A stretch of DNA of 64,000 bases, taken from positions 6,366,684-6,430,683 of the forward strand of contig NC_030850.1 in NCBI RefSeq assembly GCF_000208745.1, written 5' to 3'. Positions 1 to 10,857 of the stretch are shown piece by piece. Under the pieces are notes generated by a model, which was not told the origin of the DNA, ran no database searches, and saw only the letters and a list, made by a program, of their open reading frames with translations. This DNA is from Theobroma cacao (Eukaryota > Streptophyta > Magnoliopsida > Malvales > Malvaceae). The stretch's first letter is position 1; each line of letters begins with the position of its first letter. The translations under genes and the position numbers were made by a program.

Positions 1-2130
1 CTGTCCTTGGGTAGGCCAGTGCATTGGAATGGTATGTGAATCAGGCTTCTCTCCTGTAGTTTAGACAATGGACTATCTGCTTGCTGAAATCAGTATGTTT
101 CTATTGGCCATTCACTCAATCTTCCTACAATGCATGAGAAACAAAATCTAATAATCATGCACCACAAATAATTAAATTTTCCACATTTGTAAAATTATCT
201 TTGAATACTTTATTATCTTCAAATGCATTTTGAAAAAGATAAAAGAAGTATCATCTTTAATGTACTTGATGTTTTGATTTTGATAAATATCATCAATCAT
301 TGTAAAAAGGATTTGCTCAATCCGAGTAACGTTTATATAATAAACAAAATCATGTTTCATATATTCTCTTGTTTAAAATTGTATAGTTGCTAAATTATGA
401 ATGAATTCTTATTCATTAATTGGAACATAAATTAAAACTACTAAAAAAAATCTCATGCCTAAATCTTTAGAGTTTTCATATTTAAAAATTTTAAGCCTTA
501 TTATTAAATAAGAGATATATAGTAATAAAAATTGTATAATATGTATATATGTGTAATACATTTGTGCTAATATATATTTCATATAACATCTATGAAAATT
601 GAATAAATAAATTAGCTAAAAGCATACATATTAGTATATTTCCATTAAATTAAATGTTTGTTAATACAGTGAAGAATCCTCCAGTGTGATATTTAATTGC
701 ACTACGTGGAAAGTTTATATGTTCACTATTTAAAAGGCAATATGTGAATTCAGTTGAGGTTACTGCATGTATTTGCTTAAAAATGAATAAGAAACAAAAA
801 AAGAAAAAAGGTTTTGAATTCCACCTATAATACATAACATATGGGAAGGATTTGAATTATTTCATTCACCCCACAACCCAAAAGAAGTGGAGAAAGAAAG
901 AATCGTTTCCCTCCCTTTTGTTTTTTTTTCTGCCTCGTTTGAAGCAATTTTCAAAGTAAATTGAGTACTTTCTATTTAAATGCAGCGCAACTACCGATCA
1001 TTCTTTCTGTTCATTTCTTCTTCAACCGTTCTCTGCATCTTCATCTTTGCAATGTCTGCTTTGAACATAAAATTCCTTATGGCTGACCTTGGAACAGTCT
1101 GGAAGGCAATGAAAGAGTCACCACTTTCAGTGGTACTAATGGTTTATTGCTTCATTTTCCTTTGGTTTGTTGGAGGGCTTACCTGCTTCCACTTGTATCT
1201 TATAGGCACAAACCAGGTCAGTTCACTTCTATCTTTTTTGGCATGTGGAGAGTATTATTGTCTTTCTGTTGTTTATTGTAAGTGGTTGCAGTATGGTAGT
1301 CCGAATTGCTGCTTTTAGCTTCCTGTTTTTTGTGAATGCAAGTAGCCAGCCATGTCTATAAAGCCACACTATAAATTTTTCAGTCTATTTCATTTTCTTT
1401 TGAAGAAAATATAGACCTCGGGAACATATCAAATTTGCTCAAAGTGTCTCTTTCTTATTTGTACTATCTCTGTCCTTTTTTTTTTATCTCTTTTTCAGAA
1501 GTTGAAACATGAAAGGCAAGTTGTGAATTATATGGGGAAGAATTTTCTGGCATTAAAAAGAAGGATGCAAGATGGGATATGTGAATAATGATAGATTTGA
1601 TGTATTAGGAGCATGTAGGTTCAGCATGATGCCAAAACACTTCTAACAAAATGTAATGTGGTTGAGAGGGAAAAAGAGAGGGGGAGGAGGGAGAGAGAGA
1701 CAGAGATGCGGGTGAGGTTCAGGAAGGAATTATTTCCAAATTTTCGATTTCTAGGAGGAGTTTGTAATAGGTTCTTTTAGCTACTTACTTTATATCTCTT
1801 TCTGTTATAAACAACTTTCTAATTCTGTATTTATTTCTTTAGACCACATATGAGACATTTCGCTACCGAGGACTTGAAAGGCGGCCCCGTGTATATGACC
1901 GTGGCTGCTTGAACAACTTTCGAGAAGTACTCTGCTCCAAAATAAAGCCTTCAAGAAACAGTTTCCGTGCTTATGTACAAGAGAATGGAAGAGGGGCTAC
2001 CTCGGGCATGACCTCAGAAGCTTATCTAGGTGATTCAGTTGAAAACCGGCGAGAAAAAGTAGAAGATGACCGAGAAATTGGTGGTGACCTTCTCAAGATA
2101 TCCCAACGCCGTGAAGCTGAAGATACTTAG
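1..2130 (+). CDS. DHHC-type protein S-acyltransferase (palmitoyltransferase), 3' part of the gene
   Basis: Exons 1-31 (5' truncated by the window), 986-1216 and 1843-2130 (stop TAG). Protein S-acyltransferases attach palmitate to cysteines of membrane-associated proteins through a DHHC cysteine. The first full codon (bases 2-4) is the cysteine that would complete DHHC; it is followed by [13 protein letters not shown], the standard continuation in plant PATs. Exon 2 encodes the third and fourth membrane spans ([17 protein letters not shown] and [16 protein letters not shown]). The exon 2/3 junction makes TNQTTYE, the TTxE motif of the family. A hydrophilic tail of about 70 residues, rich in Arg, Glu and Asp, ends in REAEDT. 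Introns are 954 and 626 bp, the second with a GA-rich tract near 1670-1705. The site is probably endomembrane or plasma membrane. The family is certain, the member is not, because the N-terminal half and most of the Cys-rich domain lie upstream. Confidence 0.9.
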
Positions 2131-2979
2131 AGCAACCTCAACTGGCAGTTGTTTATTCCAACGTCCTCCTAAGGCTGAGTTCGTTTGGATAAAGTCAAGG
2201 TGCAGACAATCAACAATTACAAAACGCAAGTGGAGATACAATTGGGGTCCAAAAAAGATCAACAAGTTATCCTTGCCCAGAAATCCCGAGGCACAGATAG
2301 CTAAAGAATTTTGAAAGAAGAAACACCAGTATAGTAGTGATTGTTTATCATAGTTCATATTTGTTTATAGGTACAGTGCCAACCGACTTTTGTTTTTTTT
2401 TATATGATATATACCTCATTGAGTTATTCAATTTTCCCTTCTGGATATACGTGTTGGATTATCTTATTTTGCTTGCATAATTTCCATTATAATCACACTA
2501 GAATTAGCATTTATAGTTGCTAGAGAGCAGGTTTGCTAGGATTGCTTTACAATGTATTCTCTTTTGCCTTATTCGGTACTGAATCACACTGCAGTTGATG
2601 GCTTTTTTTTTTGGCTAAGCCACTGGTAGTATTAAGTTGCTTTGAAATAATTTTGCTTCAATGGGTTTTTCCCAACTTTGATTTATTTTTTAATATTTTA
2701 AAGCTTTTCTGGTTCCTACTTTTCCACTTTCTCTTTTTTCTTTCTCATAATGTTGGTATTAAGCAATTAGAATATATAAAAACCAAAAAGCAAATAATAA
2801 AAAAGTAACGTATTTAATTAAATTTGAAAAAGCAACTAAAATTTAATAACAACCCTAAAATGACGAACACACATTAAAACAAAATCATAAATTTAAGTTT
2901 TAATTATAATTTAAAAAAAACAAAAACAGAAATCTTCCGAGAGAAAAAGCACCAAAGAAGTACAAAAAAGAACTTAACC
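2131..2979. other. Intergenic: 3' UTR of the S-acyltransferase gene and AT-rich spacer
   Basis: The first few hundred bases after the stop are mixed composition and probably 3' UTR. From about 2700 the sequence becomes AT-rich with poly-A and poly-T runs. No open frame here resembles a known protein and no repeat structure is clear. Confidence 0.5.
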
Positions 2980-3074
2980 GGCCCAATTCTTGTCCATTAA
3001 AAGCCCAATTAGTAGTCCATTAGCCCAAAACAGAAAATGTGGGGAAATGATTGGGGCATCAGGGTTTAGGGTTT
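2980..3074 (+). promoter_or_regulatory. RRP4 promoter elements: three site II-like motifs and a telo-box
   Basis: Within 165 bp upstream of the RRP4 start codon lie GGCCCA (2980-2985), AGCCCA (3002-3007) and AGCCCA (3022-3027), which are site II (TGGGCY) motifs in reverse. A telo-box TTAGGGTTT (3066-3074) lies inside a doubled AGGGTTT. This combination is established for plant ribosomal-protein, snoRNA and ribosome-biogenesis genes expressed in dividing cells. Assignment to RRP4 rests on position. Confidence 0.65.
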
Positions 3075-3142
3075 TTCTGTTTTTCCAGCCGGAGTTTCTT
3101 TAGTCCCAAATCCAAGCTTTTGCTGAGTAGCAGGGGAAAGAA

Positions 3143-6098
3143 ATGAGAGGATTACAGCTACCATTGAACCAAACCCAGAGAATAAGACTTCAAAGAGCAC
3201 TCGAAAAGCTTCACTCTCTCTCTTCTAAGGCCAATTCCGACGCTTCTGTTACCGTCGCTGATACTATTCCTGTCAACTACGACGACGCTTTTCTCAAGTA
3301 CGCCCCCCTTCGGCCCAAAATACAAAGAATCAATTAATTACTTAAATTAATTGATTGGTTTACTCCCTTTTTTTATCTTACATTTCTTTTTAATTTTTGA
3401 AGGGGACATGGAACAACGGACCTCAACGGCGAATTGGTGGCAACCGTCTGTGGCGTGGTGGAGCGCGTCAACAAACTGGTCTACGTTCGCGCCTTACGCG
3501 CTAGGTATTCTCAACAAATTCTATTCTTCAATCCTAACAGTCCCTTTTTAAAAAAATTTAATTAGTCTCTAACTATTAAATGTTTTAGGTACAAGCCAGA
3601 GGTTGGGGATATCGTAGTGGGACGTGTAGTCGAGGTAAGGCGTAAAAATTCAAGAAAAATATTTTCACCATTTTTAGACTGCAGTGAGATTTTTTTTTTC
3701 TTTTTTGGGGGAAGAAACCAAATTGACTTGGTATATTTATACTATTTTTGCAATTTTTTTTGGATATTCAGGTTGCTCAAAAGCGGTGGAGATTGGAAAT
3801 TAATTTCAGCCAAGATGCGGTTTTAATGCTTTCTTCCATGAATATGCCTGATGGTATTCAGGTAACTTGTATAGCCTTGGCATTACCCTTAGATACTAAA
3901 TCAGTGATTGTGGTTTCATTTTTATTTTAGTGTTATTCAAAGCATAATAATGAATTATTGTTTAATGTATTTTATAATAAAATACTCTATTTTGACAATT
4001 ATTGGTAGGAGGGAAGAGGAGTTATCTATGAAATTAAAATGTATCTATACATAGTACTTTCTTTTGCTATTAGCTGTTTATAGTTCCTCCTTTTAAACTT
4101 TTTGCCCGTCTTATATTTTGGTTTGGTGATTTGTTAATTTTAGGTTATGTTTAATGGTGCCATGATATTTCTCTAACCACGATAAGATGTCCCTATTTTG
4201 ATTTGACCTCTTTAAGTGGGTAGTAAGAGACAGGCTAAGACTGAGATGGACTAATATTGTATTCAGCAGAAAGTATCGAGAATGTATACTGAAATTTGAT
4301 TGAGGTAGGACGCTTAATTGAGAGTTCAGTACACCTTCTATATCCTTAGACTAGCAAAACCTTTTTAGTTGAGCTTCCATCATTGGTTTGATGCTTCTGA
4401 AAACTCATTGAAGTAAAAATGTCTCATCAGCTGTTAATAGTTGTAAGTTCTTTGATTGCATGTTTATTTTGGTTTGTTCAAACTACCTCAAAGATTCATA
4501 AGGAGTATGTATCTAACATGGATTATAAGTTAACTCTATGTCCAGTGAGGGAAAAAAAGTTTATATTAGCTGCATTTTGATGCCATATGGTGGCTAACCT
4601 TAGAGTTGTCTATCTGTTTTTGCTTTTTCTGCTTACCAGTTTTCCTACTTTAATTTTCACTTTATTGATTGTTAGAGGCGGCGAACTGCTTTGGATGAAC
4701 TCAACATGCGTAGTATTTTTGAAGAGAATGATGTTGTCTGTGTAAGTCCACTGGCACACTTTTCTATTTGTTGTTTTATAGTGTTCATATATGAACATGC
4801 TATATAATAACAGATAAAAGAAAATGATAAACAATTCAGTTTAGAAATAACATATTTTTTCTCAGGCTGAGGTTCGTAATTTCCATCATGATGGCAGCGT
4901 ACAACTCCAGGCAAGAAGTCAAAAGTATGGAAAGGTATCTAGTTAGAAAGTTTTTGCTTATTTCTTCTGCTTTGACTTAGCTTATTATTTACATTCTTTC
5001 TGTTTATTTCTAACATAAGCAATATGGATAACAAGAATGAGAATAAAAGGGAGGGAATAATGCTTTAGCTGTCCTCTGTTTGTTTCTTTTCTCCCTACAT
5101 TTGGCTAAGTCAGAACTTTGCCAGAATAGGAATTTATCCTTCAGCAAGACAATCTTTATGTTGCAATGTGGCCAATTACATTAACTTTTTTTTTTTTTTT
5201 ATAATTGGGGGAGTGGGGATTCGAACCCTCAACCAATAAGCCAAATGCTCGGGTGTGGCCAATTACATTAACTTAGTCATGAGATTGGGTTTGTAAAGTG
5301 TTCTATGGTAAACTTGGATATCAGCTAAAAAATAAGGGAAAAGGGGTGCTCAAGGTTCCAGAATAAATAACTCCACGAAACATGCTGTAAACCAGGAGAG
5401 AGGTATTTATGTTGTTAAAACTAGAATTTTTTTTTTTTGAGTGGCTAGAACTAGAATTTTTTGTGACATAAAGACATAAGAAAAGATAGTTGCATTTCTG
5501 GGAATTCTTTTGTGAACAATGGCCATGCACACAAGGTACATTCATTGCATTCTGTAAGCCTTGTCTCATAAATTTTATTGCTTTAATTAGAAAATTTCTT
5601 ATAATACTCAATATGTCTCGCATGCCCATATTAATGATGTTGCTTATGGAATTGATATGTACACAGCTTGAGAAGGGCCAGTTGCTCATAATTGATCCTT
5701 ACCTGGTAAAGAAAAGCAAACAGCATTTCCATTACCTAGAACAGTTTGGAATTGACTTGATTCTTGGACGTAATGGATTCATATGGGTTGGTGAACATGT
5801 TGAAGCTAGAGATGGTATGATAGTGGATCAAGCTAATAATTCTGAACAGTCCACAGTTGAAAAAGATCAAGCTTATACCCCTCTGGAGATGAGGCAGAAC
5901 ATATGCAGAATTGCAAATGCTGTCCGCGTATTGTCTACTTTAGGTTTCAATGTAGATGCAGATTTGATCATAGAGACAGCTGAGCTGAGCAGCTCACTGA
6001 ATATTGATATACATGACATGCTGGGATCAGAGTTTCATGTTCTGGTTGCAGAAAGGGAAGCTGAACGGAGAAGCTTGATGACAAAGAGGAAAAGATGA
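3143..6098 (+). CDS. RRP4: Exosome complex component RRP4 (S1/KH cap subunit)
   Basis: Seven exons: 3143-3297, 3403-3504, 3589-3634, 3772-3861, 4676-4741, 4866-4934, 5667-6098. They sum to 960 nt (319 aa), matching plant RRP4 length (about 320). RRP4 is one of three RNA-binding cap subunits of the nuclear/cytoplasmic exosome, which trims 5.8S rRNA, snoRNAs and mRNAs 3'-5'. The N-terminal part contains GHGTTDLNGELVATVCGVVE, the family's N-terminal domain. The S1 domain runs from about YKPEVGDIVVGRVVE through RWRLEINFSQDAVLMLSSMN to the NFHHDGSVQLQARS segment. The KH-like domain lies in the last exon, with GRNG near residues 210-213 followed by FIWVG. The C-terminus is basic (SLMTKRKR). The long sixth intron holds a short retroposed SINE-like insert (5188-5253). 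Strong identification. Confidence 0.95.
5167..5274 (-). mobile_element. Short SINE-like retroposed insert with target-site duplication
   Basis: A 66-bp insert (5188-5253) lies in RRP4 intron 6. Read on the minus strand it ends in a poly-A run and carries GGTTCGAATCC, a perfect tRNA-type B box, with TGGCTTATTGG upstream in the A-box position. The same 21 bp, beginning TGTGGCCAATTAC, occurs on both sides (5167-5187 and 5254-5274), which is a target-site duplication. Poly-A, B box and long TSD together identify a retroposed tRNA-related element. It is much shorter than a full SINE (usually 100-300 bp), so it is probably 5'-truncated. Confidence 0.7.
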
Positions 6099-7514
6099 TT
6101 TGATATTCATTGTAAACCTAGTGTGAGTTCTCTATCAAGGAAAGATTATAAATTTATTTTGATTGAAAGGAATATGATGTACCCTGTGCAAAATTATTCA
6201 TGTTGAAGATAATTATAGTTTTTAGTAGAAAATTTTAATGGTTTTCCTGCTCAAATAGATTCCAAAATTACCTGGAGTTGAGAGATTTACATAAAGGTAA
6301 GACCCATTAAGTTTTAAATAAATAGCATCAAGAATGAATGCAGAGATTTTTTCTTGGTAAAAAGTAAAAGTATATGAGCAGCATAAGCAGCTGTGAATTT
6401 ATAGGTTAGGAAATGAGTGAGCCTGAGAAGAGTAAGTGGGTTTCCATGATGGCTCTGGGCAATTTCATTGGGAATTGGTGTCCTTAATTTGTTTGAGTTG
6501 ATTACGGAAGGTAAGAGTGCAGCTATTTAGCTGAGCCAGGGCCAGGAAATCTGCATGTTTGCTTCATAGTTAAAACTGCCTTTTCTTATACTGTTATTTT
6601 TGTACTTGAACATAATTCCCTCCAGCAGAAGAAGTATGCTTAGGACATATAGCATTAATGATAGGGCAATTGATTTTGTTTCACATCTAAATTATAAATT
6701 TGAAGAGTAACAAAGAATTCCTAGATAATTTATTTCACTAATTTATTTACTACTAACTAAACAAAAATTTTAGGTAAAGTTACTTATAGAAATATTATAA
6801 TCATGATCTTTCTTGCTGCTATAGAAGAAAGGATGTTGTAAGCAAACTATAGTCTACATATTATAAACCCAAAGGCCAACTTACAGCAAGAAAAACCAAA
6901 GTGTCATCAACTCCTCTCCCTTAAGATTAGAGACTTTCGCAAGATTAAACTCTTTGAAATTTGAAAATCTTGAAAGTCGAAAACCATAAACCATATTTGT
7001 ATTACCTTTCTCAATACGAGCAAGGGATTCTTATTTATTGGCAAAATCTCTTATTTGGTACATAAGTTTGAATTAATTTAGAATTGTTCAAAATTTAATC
7101 CAAATTTGTATGTGAAACACATCCTCTACTTTCAAGACAAATACACATCCATACTTTAAAGTCAGATTTATGTTCGATCCAAATAAGCCAATCCTGGGTC
7201 CAATTGCAAAACTTCAAACCCTAAAAAATACTAATGGATTTATTTAATACTTTGGGATATTACGATTTCTGGGCGCTCAGTCTCCGATACAATCCAAGTT
7301 GGAATCCAAGCAATGCCAAGTCCATGCCAGGGAGAGTCCGAAGCTCTTTGAAGCTGAAGCTGCACTTACTGATTAAAGGACAGATAGCTAAACAAGAAAA
7401 TACAATTCAAATTCCAAAATTGGATCTAAAATGCAAGAAATCAAACGATCGGCAGATGTTAAGACAGTATAAGATGCATCTGAACAACAATCAGAAACAA
7501 AAAATTATGTCAAA
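6099..7514. other. Intergenic between RRP4 and the convergent U14 snoRNA genes
   Basis: Bases 6099 to about 6300 are probably RRP4 3' UTR; the rest is AT-rich. A 116-codon open frame (7234-7584) runs into the downstream snoRNA sequence and resembles no known protein, so it is not annotated as coding. On the minus strand, 7240-7510 would be the downstream part of the snoRNA transcript. I looked there for further box C/D or H/ACA snoRNAs and found no convincing boxes. Confidence 0.5.
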
Positions 7515-7638
7515 AGTTTCAGACATCCAAGGAAGGAATGAAGCAGCACAAGCTCTCAAGCCTGGCGAAGGCGAAAGCTCTTAGGCGGCCACTGCGAATG
7601 TTTTGAGAAACAAGCCTTTGGATTTGTCATCATCAACC
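7515..7638 (-). ncRNA. U14: U14 C/D box small nucleolar RNA, copy 2 (promoter-distal)
   Basis: Minus strand. Box C (ATGATGA) is at 7627-7633 and box D (CTGA) at 7519-7522. Just before box D is CCTTCCTTGGATGT, a 14-nt antisense match to the conserved 18S rRNA sequence ACATCCAAGGAAGG. By the D+5 rule this guides 2'-O-methylation of the first C of that CC pair, the target known for U14. Internally it carries CATTCGCAGT, the conserved U14 domain A that pairs with 18S rRNA for pre-rRNA cleavage. It is nearly identical to the copy 250 bp away. The closing stem is weaker here than in copy 1. Ends are estimated to within a few bases. Confidence 0.88.
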
Positions 7639-7766
7639 CAACCATCAAAATAAGTTAAACAAGTATCAAGTGAACAGAGTACTATAACAGCAACTAAGAA
7701 TGAACTAATTAATAACTAAGAAATCACCAACAAAACAGAAAAACTGATTTCGAAGTGTCTTTAAAA

Positions 7767-7892
7767 GGTCTCAGACATCCAAGGAAGGAGTGAAACAGCA
7801 CAAGCTCTCAAGCCCGGCGAAGGCGAAAGCTCTTAGGCGGCCACTGCGAATGTTCTTGAGAAACAAGCCTTTGGATTTATCATCATCGACTC
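7767..7892 (-). ncRNA. U14: U14 C/D box small nucleolar RNA, copy 1 (promoter-proximal)
   Basis: Minus strand, about 126 nt, as expected for plant U14. Box C (ATGATGA) is at 7880-7886 and box D (CTGA) at 7771-7774. A short terminal stem (GTC/GAC) closes the C/D motif. Domain A (CATTCGCAGT) and the 14-nt domain B guide (CCTTCCTTGGATGT) next to box D are both present. U14 is essential in yeast for 18S rRNA processing and also guides one methylation. Plant U14 genes are known to occur in clusters transcribed from their own promoters, and this copy lies about 100-140 bp downstream of a telo-box/TATA promoter on the same strand. Confidence 0.92.
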
Positions 7893-8024
7893 AATCTCCT
7901 ATCTAACTATTCCATCAAACTAACAAAATTATTTCAAATGGAAAACACACAACTAAGGGGAAAAAAAAACGAAATTAAGCAATGGAGGTTTTGGGGACTG
8001 CGCAGAAAAGAACGAGGAAAAGGG

Positions 8025-8164
8025 TTTATAAAGAGCAGTGGGCTTAGGGTTTTAGCCTCTTGAGGAATTAGGGTTTTTCTTTCAGGTTTAGAGAAAAGAA
8101 CGGCTGAGATTCGTTGAGGAGTTGGTGTATAACTCAATTACGGGTGACCCGATCTTTTTGGGCT
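8025..8164 (-). promoter_or_regulatory. Promoter of the U14 snoRNA pair: TATA box, two telo-boxes, site II motifs
   Basis: Read on the minus strand: TTTATAAA at 8025-8032, AGCCCA (site II) at 8039-8044, AAACCCTAA telo-boxes at 8044-8052 and 8068-8076, and another AGCCCA at 8159-8164. The order (site II and telo-boxes upstream of TATA) and the distance to the first snoRNA fit a Pol II promoter for a polycistronic plant snoRNA cluster. No protein-coding start or known protein follows on this strand. Confidence 0.7.
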
Positions 8165-8230
8165 TTAATTGATCCCGGAAGTTTCGAGAGACTGCTCCAA
8201 TCGGGCTTCACGCCCCTCTCATCTCCTACC

Positions 8231-8792
8231 TAGAAGTCCAAATCAATTACAAGGCTTTAACTACTGAAAAAAAAAAATTATTTTAAAGTTTTAAATAAAT
8301 TTTTTATTTTTATTATATTTATCATATTTTTATCTTAAAGTCAAATAAATTTATATATTTTTATTTTGAATCAAATGAATCGTTACGACAAATGATTAAC
8401 TTAATCAAAATGTCATTTATTAATTTATACTACGTAATGCTAATATAACATGTTAATATATTATAATTGATAATAATGTGACATGCTGATATATTATAAT
8501 TAACAATGATGTAATATGTTAATCTAGCATGATAACATGACCATTGGGTATTTTTCATTCTCTAGTACATGAACGCCATATCAATTCTATATAGATATAA
8601 AATGACATGTAATATTTTGATTAATAACATTTAATCAATTATTAATTATAAAAGTTTATTTAATTTAAAATAAAAATATAAAAATTTAATTGATATAACA
8701 TTTTGTCTCTTGAATGTTAGGTAAAAAGGCCTAATTAATAAGTAAATACGTATAGGAGGTTTTATGTTATCAAGTTTGGTCTAAGTGGGGGA
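8231..8792. repeat. AT-rich foldback-like region with degenerate inverted repeats
   Basis: Bases about 8335-8420 read on one strand resemble about 8590-8705 read on the other. Shared blocks include a TATATTTTTATTTT-like stretch and ATCAAAAT...GTCATTT. The centre (8440-8530) holds two or three imperfect copies of a unit of about 35 bp built around ACATGYTRATATATTATAATT. This is the form of a decayed foldback or MITE-type element. I could not fix its ends or a target duplication. Confidence 0.4.
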
Positions 8793-10857
8793 GATTGTTG
8801 TAACACTCCCAACTTTGATAAAGAACATTTATGGCTTGAGCTATGTGATTTGATGAGTTGACTTAAAGATTTGAGCATATGCATATGACATGTATTTTCA
8901 AGTTTGATCAAAGCTTTGAGCCATATGTTGATATGTTTTGGCTTGTAAATTGGTTAATATGGTGCATACTTGATGAGTAATATGAAATTAGAATATGTGC
9001 ATAAGGTTATAAGTATGTGAATCTATGCCATTTAAGTAGAAACATTGAATCATGATTGATAAATTAGTGTTTTTCGAAGTTAGTTGAAAGTTTGGGTTAT
9101 AATCTGAATGTGTATAGTTGGGAGTTATGTGGTTGAATTAAGGTGTGGTGGAGGTAGAAATGAGTTGGGAACTTGGAAACATGGAGTTGGAAGATTAGCT
9201 TATGGACGAGAATATATCAATAGATTCTTAACAGGAAACTTGAAGAAATATGTTATGAAAATTTTATCGATATATTTAAAAATGAATTGAAAGATTTGGA
9301 TAGGAAGATAAACTGTGAAAAATTTAACAATAAATTTGAGACAGAGTATTTTGTTTGATTTCTATCAATACATTGATGAATGTATCGCTAGATTTGGGTA
9401 CAAATGTATCAATGGATTCTTAAATTTATCAATATATCATTGTGGGTTGGCAAAATATAAAAGAACTTTGGGCAATCCGCCTATTTCAATTAGAAGCAAA
9501 ACTTTTTATTTTCTCTCCATGGCCGGTTGCTGCCCATTTTCCCTGGTTATTGAGCTCCCACATTCGTGATTTGAGACTGAAAAAGTGAGAAACTAAGTAA
9601 GGGTAAGCTGTGTTGAGGGATAAACTTAAGTCTAATCAGTTTAGATTTTAAGTTTGATTTATGTTTCATTTGTAGCAAGCTGTCTCTCTTTGGTTGAGGA
9701 CTTCGGGAAGTTTTTTTGAGTTGATTCTGGTCACCAAGGTAAGGAAGGAATGTGTAGATTATAGATATGCAATTGAGGTGTTTGAATGTTAGTCGGAAGC
9801 TAAGAAAATAAAGTGATGAAGCTGGAAATTTTCTGAATGCTAGGAAAGATGGAAAAGTTTAATTCTGTTGAAGCTTGAGATTTATGGTTGAGCTGGAAAT
9901 TTAGTCACAAAGCAATGGAGGGTTCAGTATAGTGCTAGTTGTGATGCCTTGGCTTATTTTTAGACTACATCTGGTAACTGACGATTGGTTAGCTGTATAG
10001 TTAAGTTGCTGTGGTGATATTGAGGTGACTGGGTGTGCTTATTTTAAAATATATATATACACACACTAAGCATGAAGCATGAATTCACTGCCTTTTTATA
10101 TAAGTAGGAACATGGTGTATTGAGCTGAGAAATATTCCGGATTTGAGCATTGGTTGTTGATTTAATTGCCAATTGGGAAGCTATAGGCACGATTTTACAA
10201 CCACTGAGTTTGAATGAGATGATATGCTTTGAGCTTGGTTTAAACGAGACTTCTGCTATATGAGAAAGTATGACTTGAACCATTGGAAACGCTAGTTTTT
10301 AAATCAGATTTTGACAGATATTAGTATGTATATATATAGTGATTTACAAAGCTGGGAAACAAGCCTTTTAATCTGATTTGATCCTCAAGGTTTATTCAAA
10401 ACAGAACCCTTATTCCTAGTGTCTCGGATGGTCGCTTCACGAGGCTTTCATTCTGCTCTGGAAATATACTTGCTAATTGTGCATACATGGCATAAAATAT
10501 TGAGCTTGACTTGTGCAAGTTACTGTTTTAACTGTCTTGGCGTGCTTGGAAATTTATTTGATTTGAAATACTCGGCTTTTAAACCTTTACTAAAGCCCCC
10601 TCGGTTTAATGACCACATTTTAAGTAAATCACTCGGGTCTAGTTCCTGTAGTTACGGCAGTAGGCATTACCCATGTGCACAGAGATTGTATTCTAGCTAC
10701 AGATCGATTATTTACGCGTGGAGATGTCCACTACTTGATCTTTCTATGAATGTCAATGGATGCCTATGGAAATGTCCATAAATGCCAGTGGAGATGTTTA
10801 CAGATGTACTAATATATCATGTGGATGTTTATAGATGTCTATGGAGATGTTCACAAA
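8793..10857 (+). mobile_element. Probable 3' LTR of a Ty3/gypsy-type retrotransposon (start and U3), degenerate
   Basis: AAGTGGGGGAGAT at about 8781-8793 looks like a polypurine tract. It is followed by TGTTGTAACACTCCC, the form seen at the 5' end of plant gypsy LTRs. About 650 bp further on, AAATATAAAAGAAC (near 9449-9462) could be the LTR TATA box. No gag-pol coding sequence is visible upstream, and I could not identify the LTR 3' end or a primer binding site. The element may continue beyond the hAT-like insertion at 10858. Open frames of 60-120 codons here match nothing known. Confidence 0.35.

Noticed and set aside
7240..7510. Further snoRNAs downstream of the U14 pair on the minus strand
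   Set aside because: No convincing box C with a matching box D, and no H/ACA box pair with hairpins, could be found by eye.
7234..7584. A 116-codon plus-strand open frame
   Set aside because: Its last third is the reverse complement of a U14 snoRNA gene and the rest resembles no protein; chance frame.
7934..8137. A 67-codon minus-strand frame (MSYTPTPQRIS...)
   Set aside because: It lies over the telo-boxes and TATA box of the snoRNA promoter and has no known relatives; the region is better explained as a promoter.
9315..9569. 84-codon plus-strand frame
   Set aside because: Falls across the probable LTR TATA box; no similarity recalled.
10419..10781. 120-codon plus-strand frame
   Set aside because: Lies in LTR-like and minisatellite sequence, no recognisable domain, composition not coding-like.
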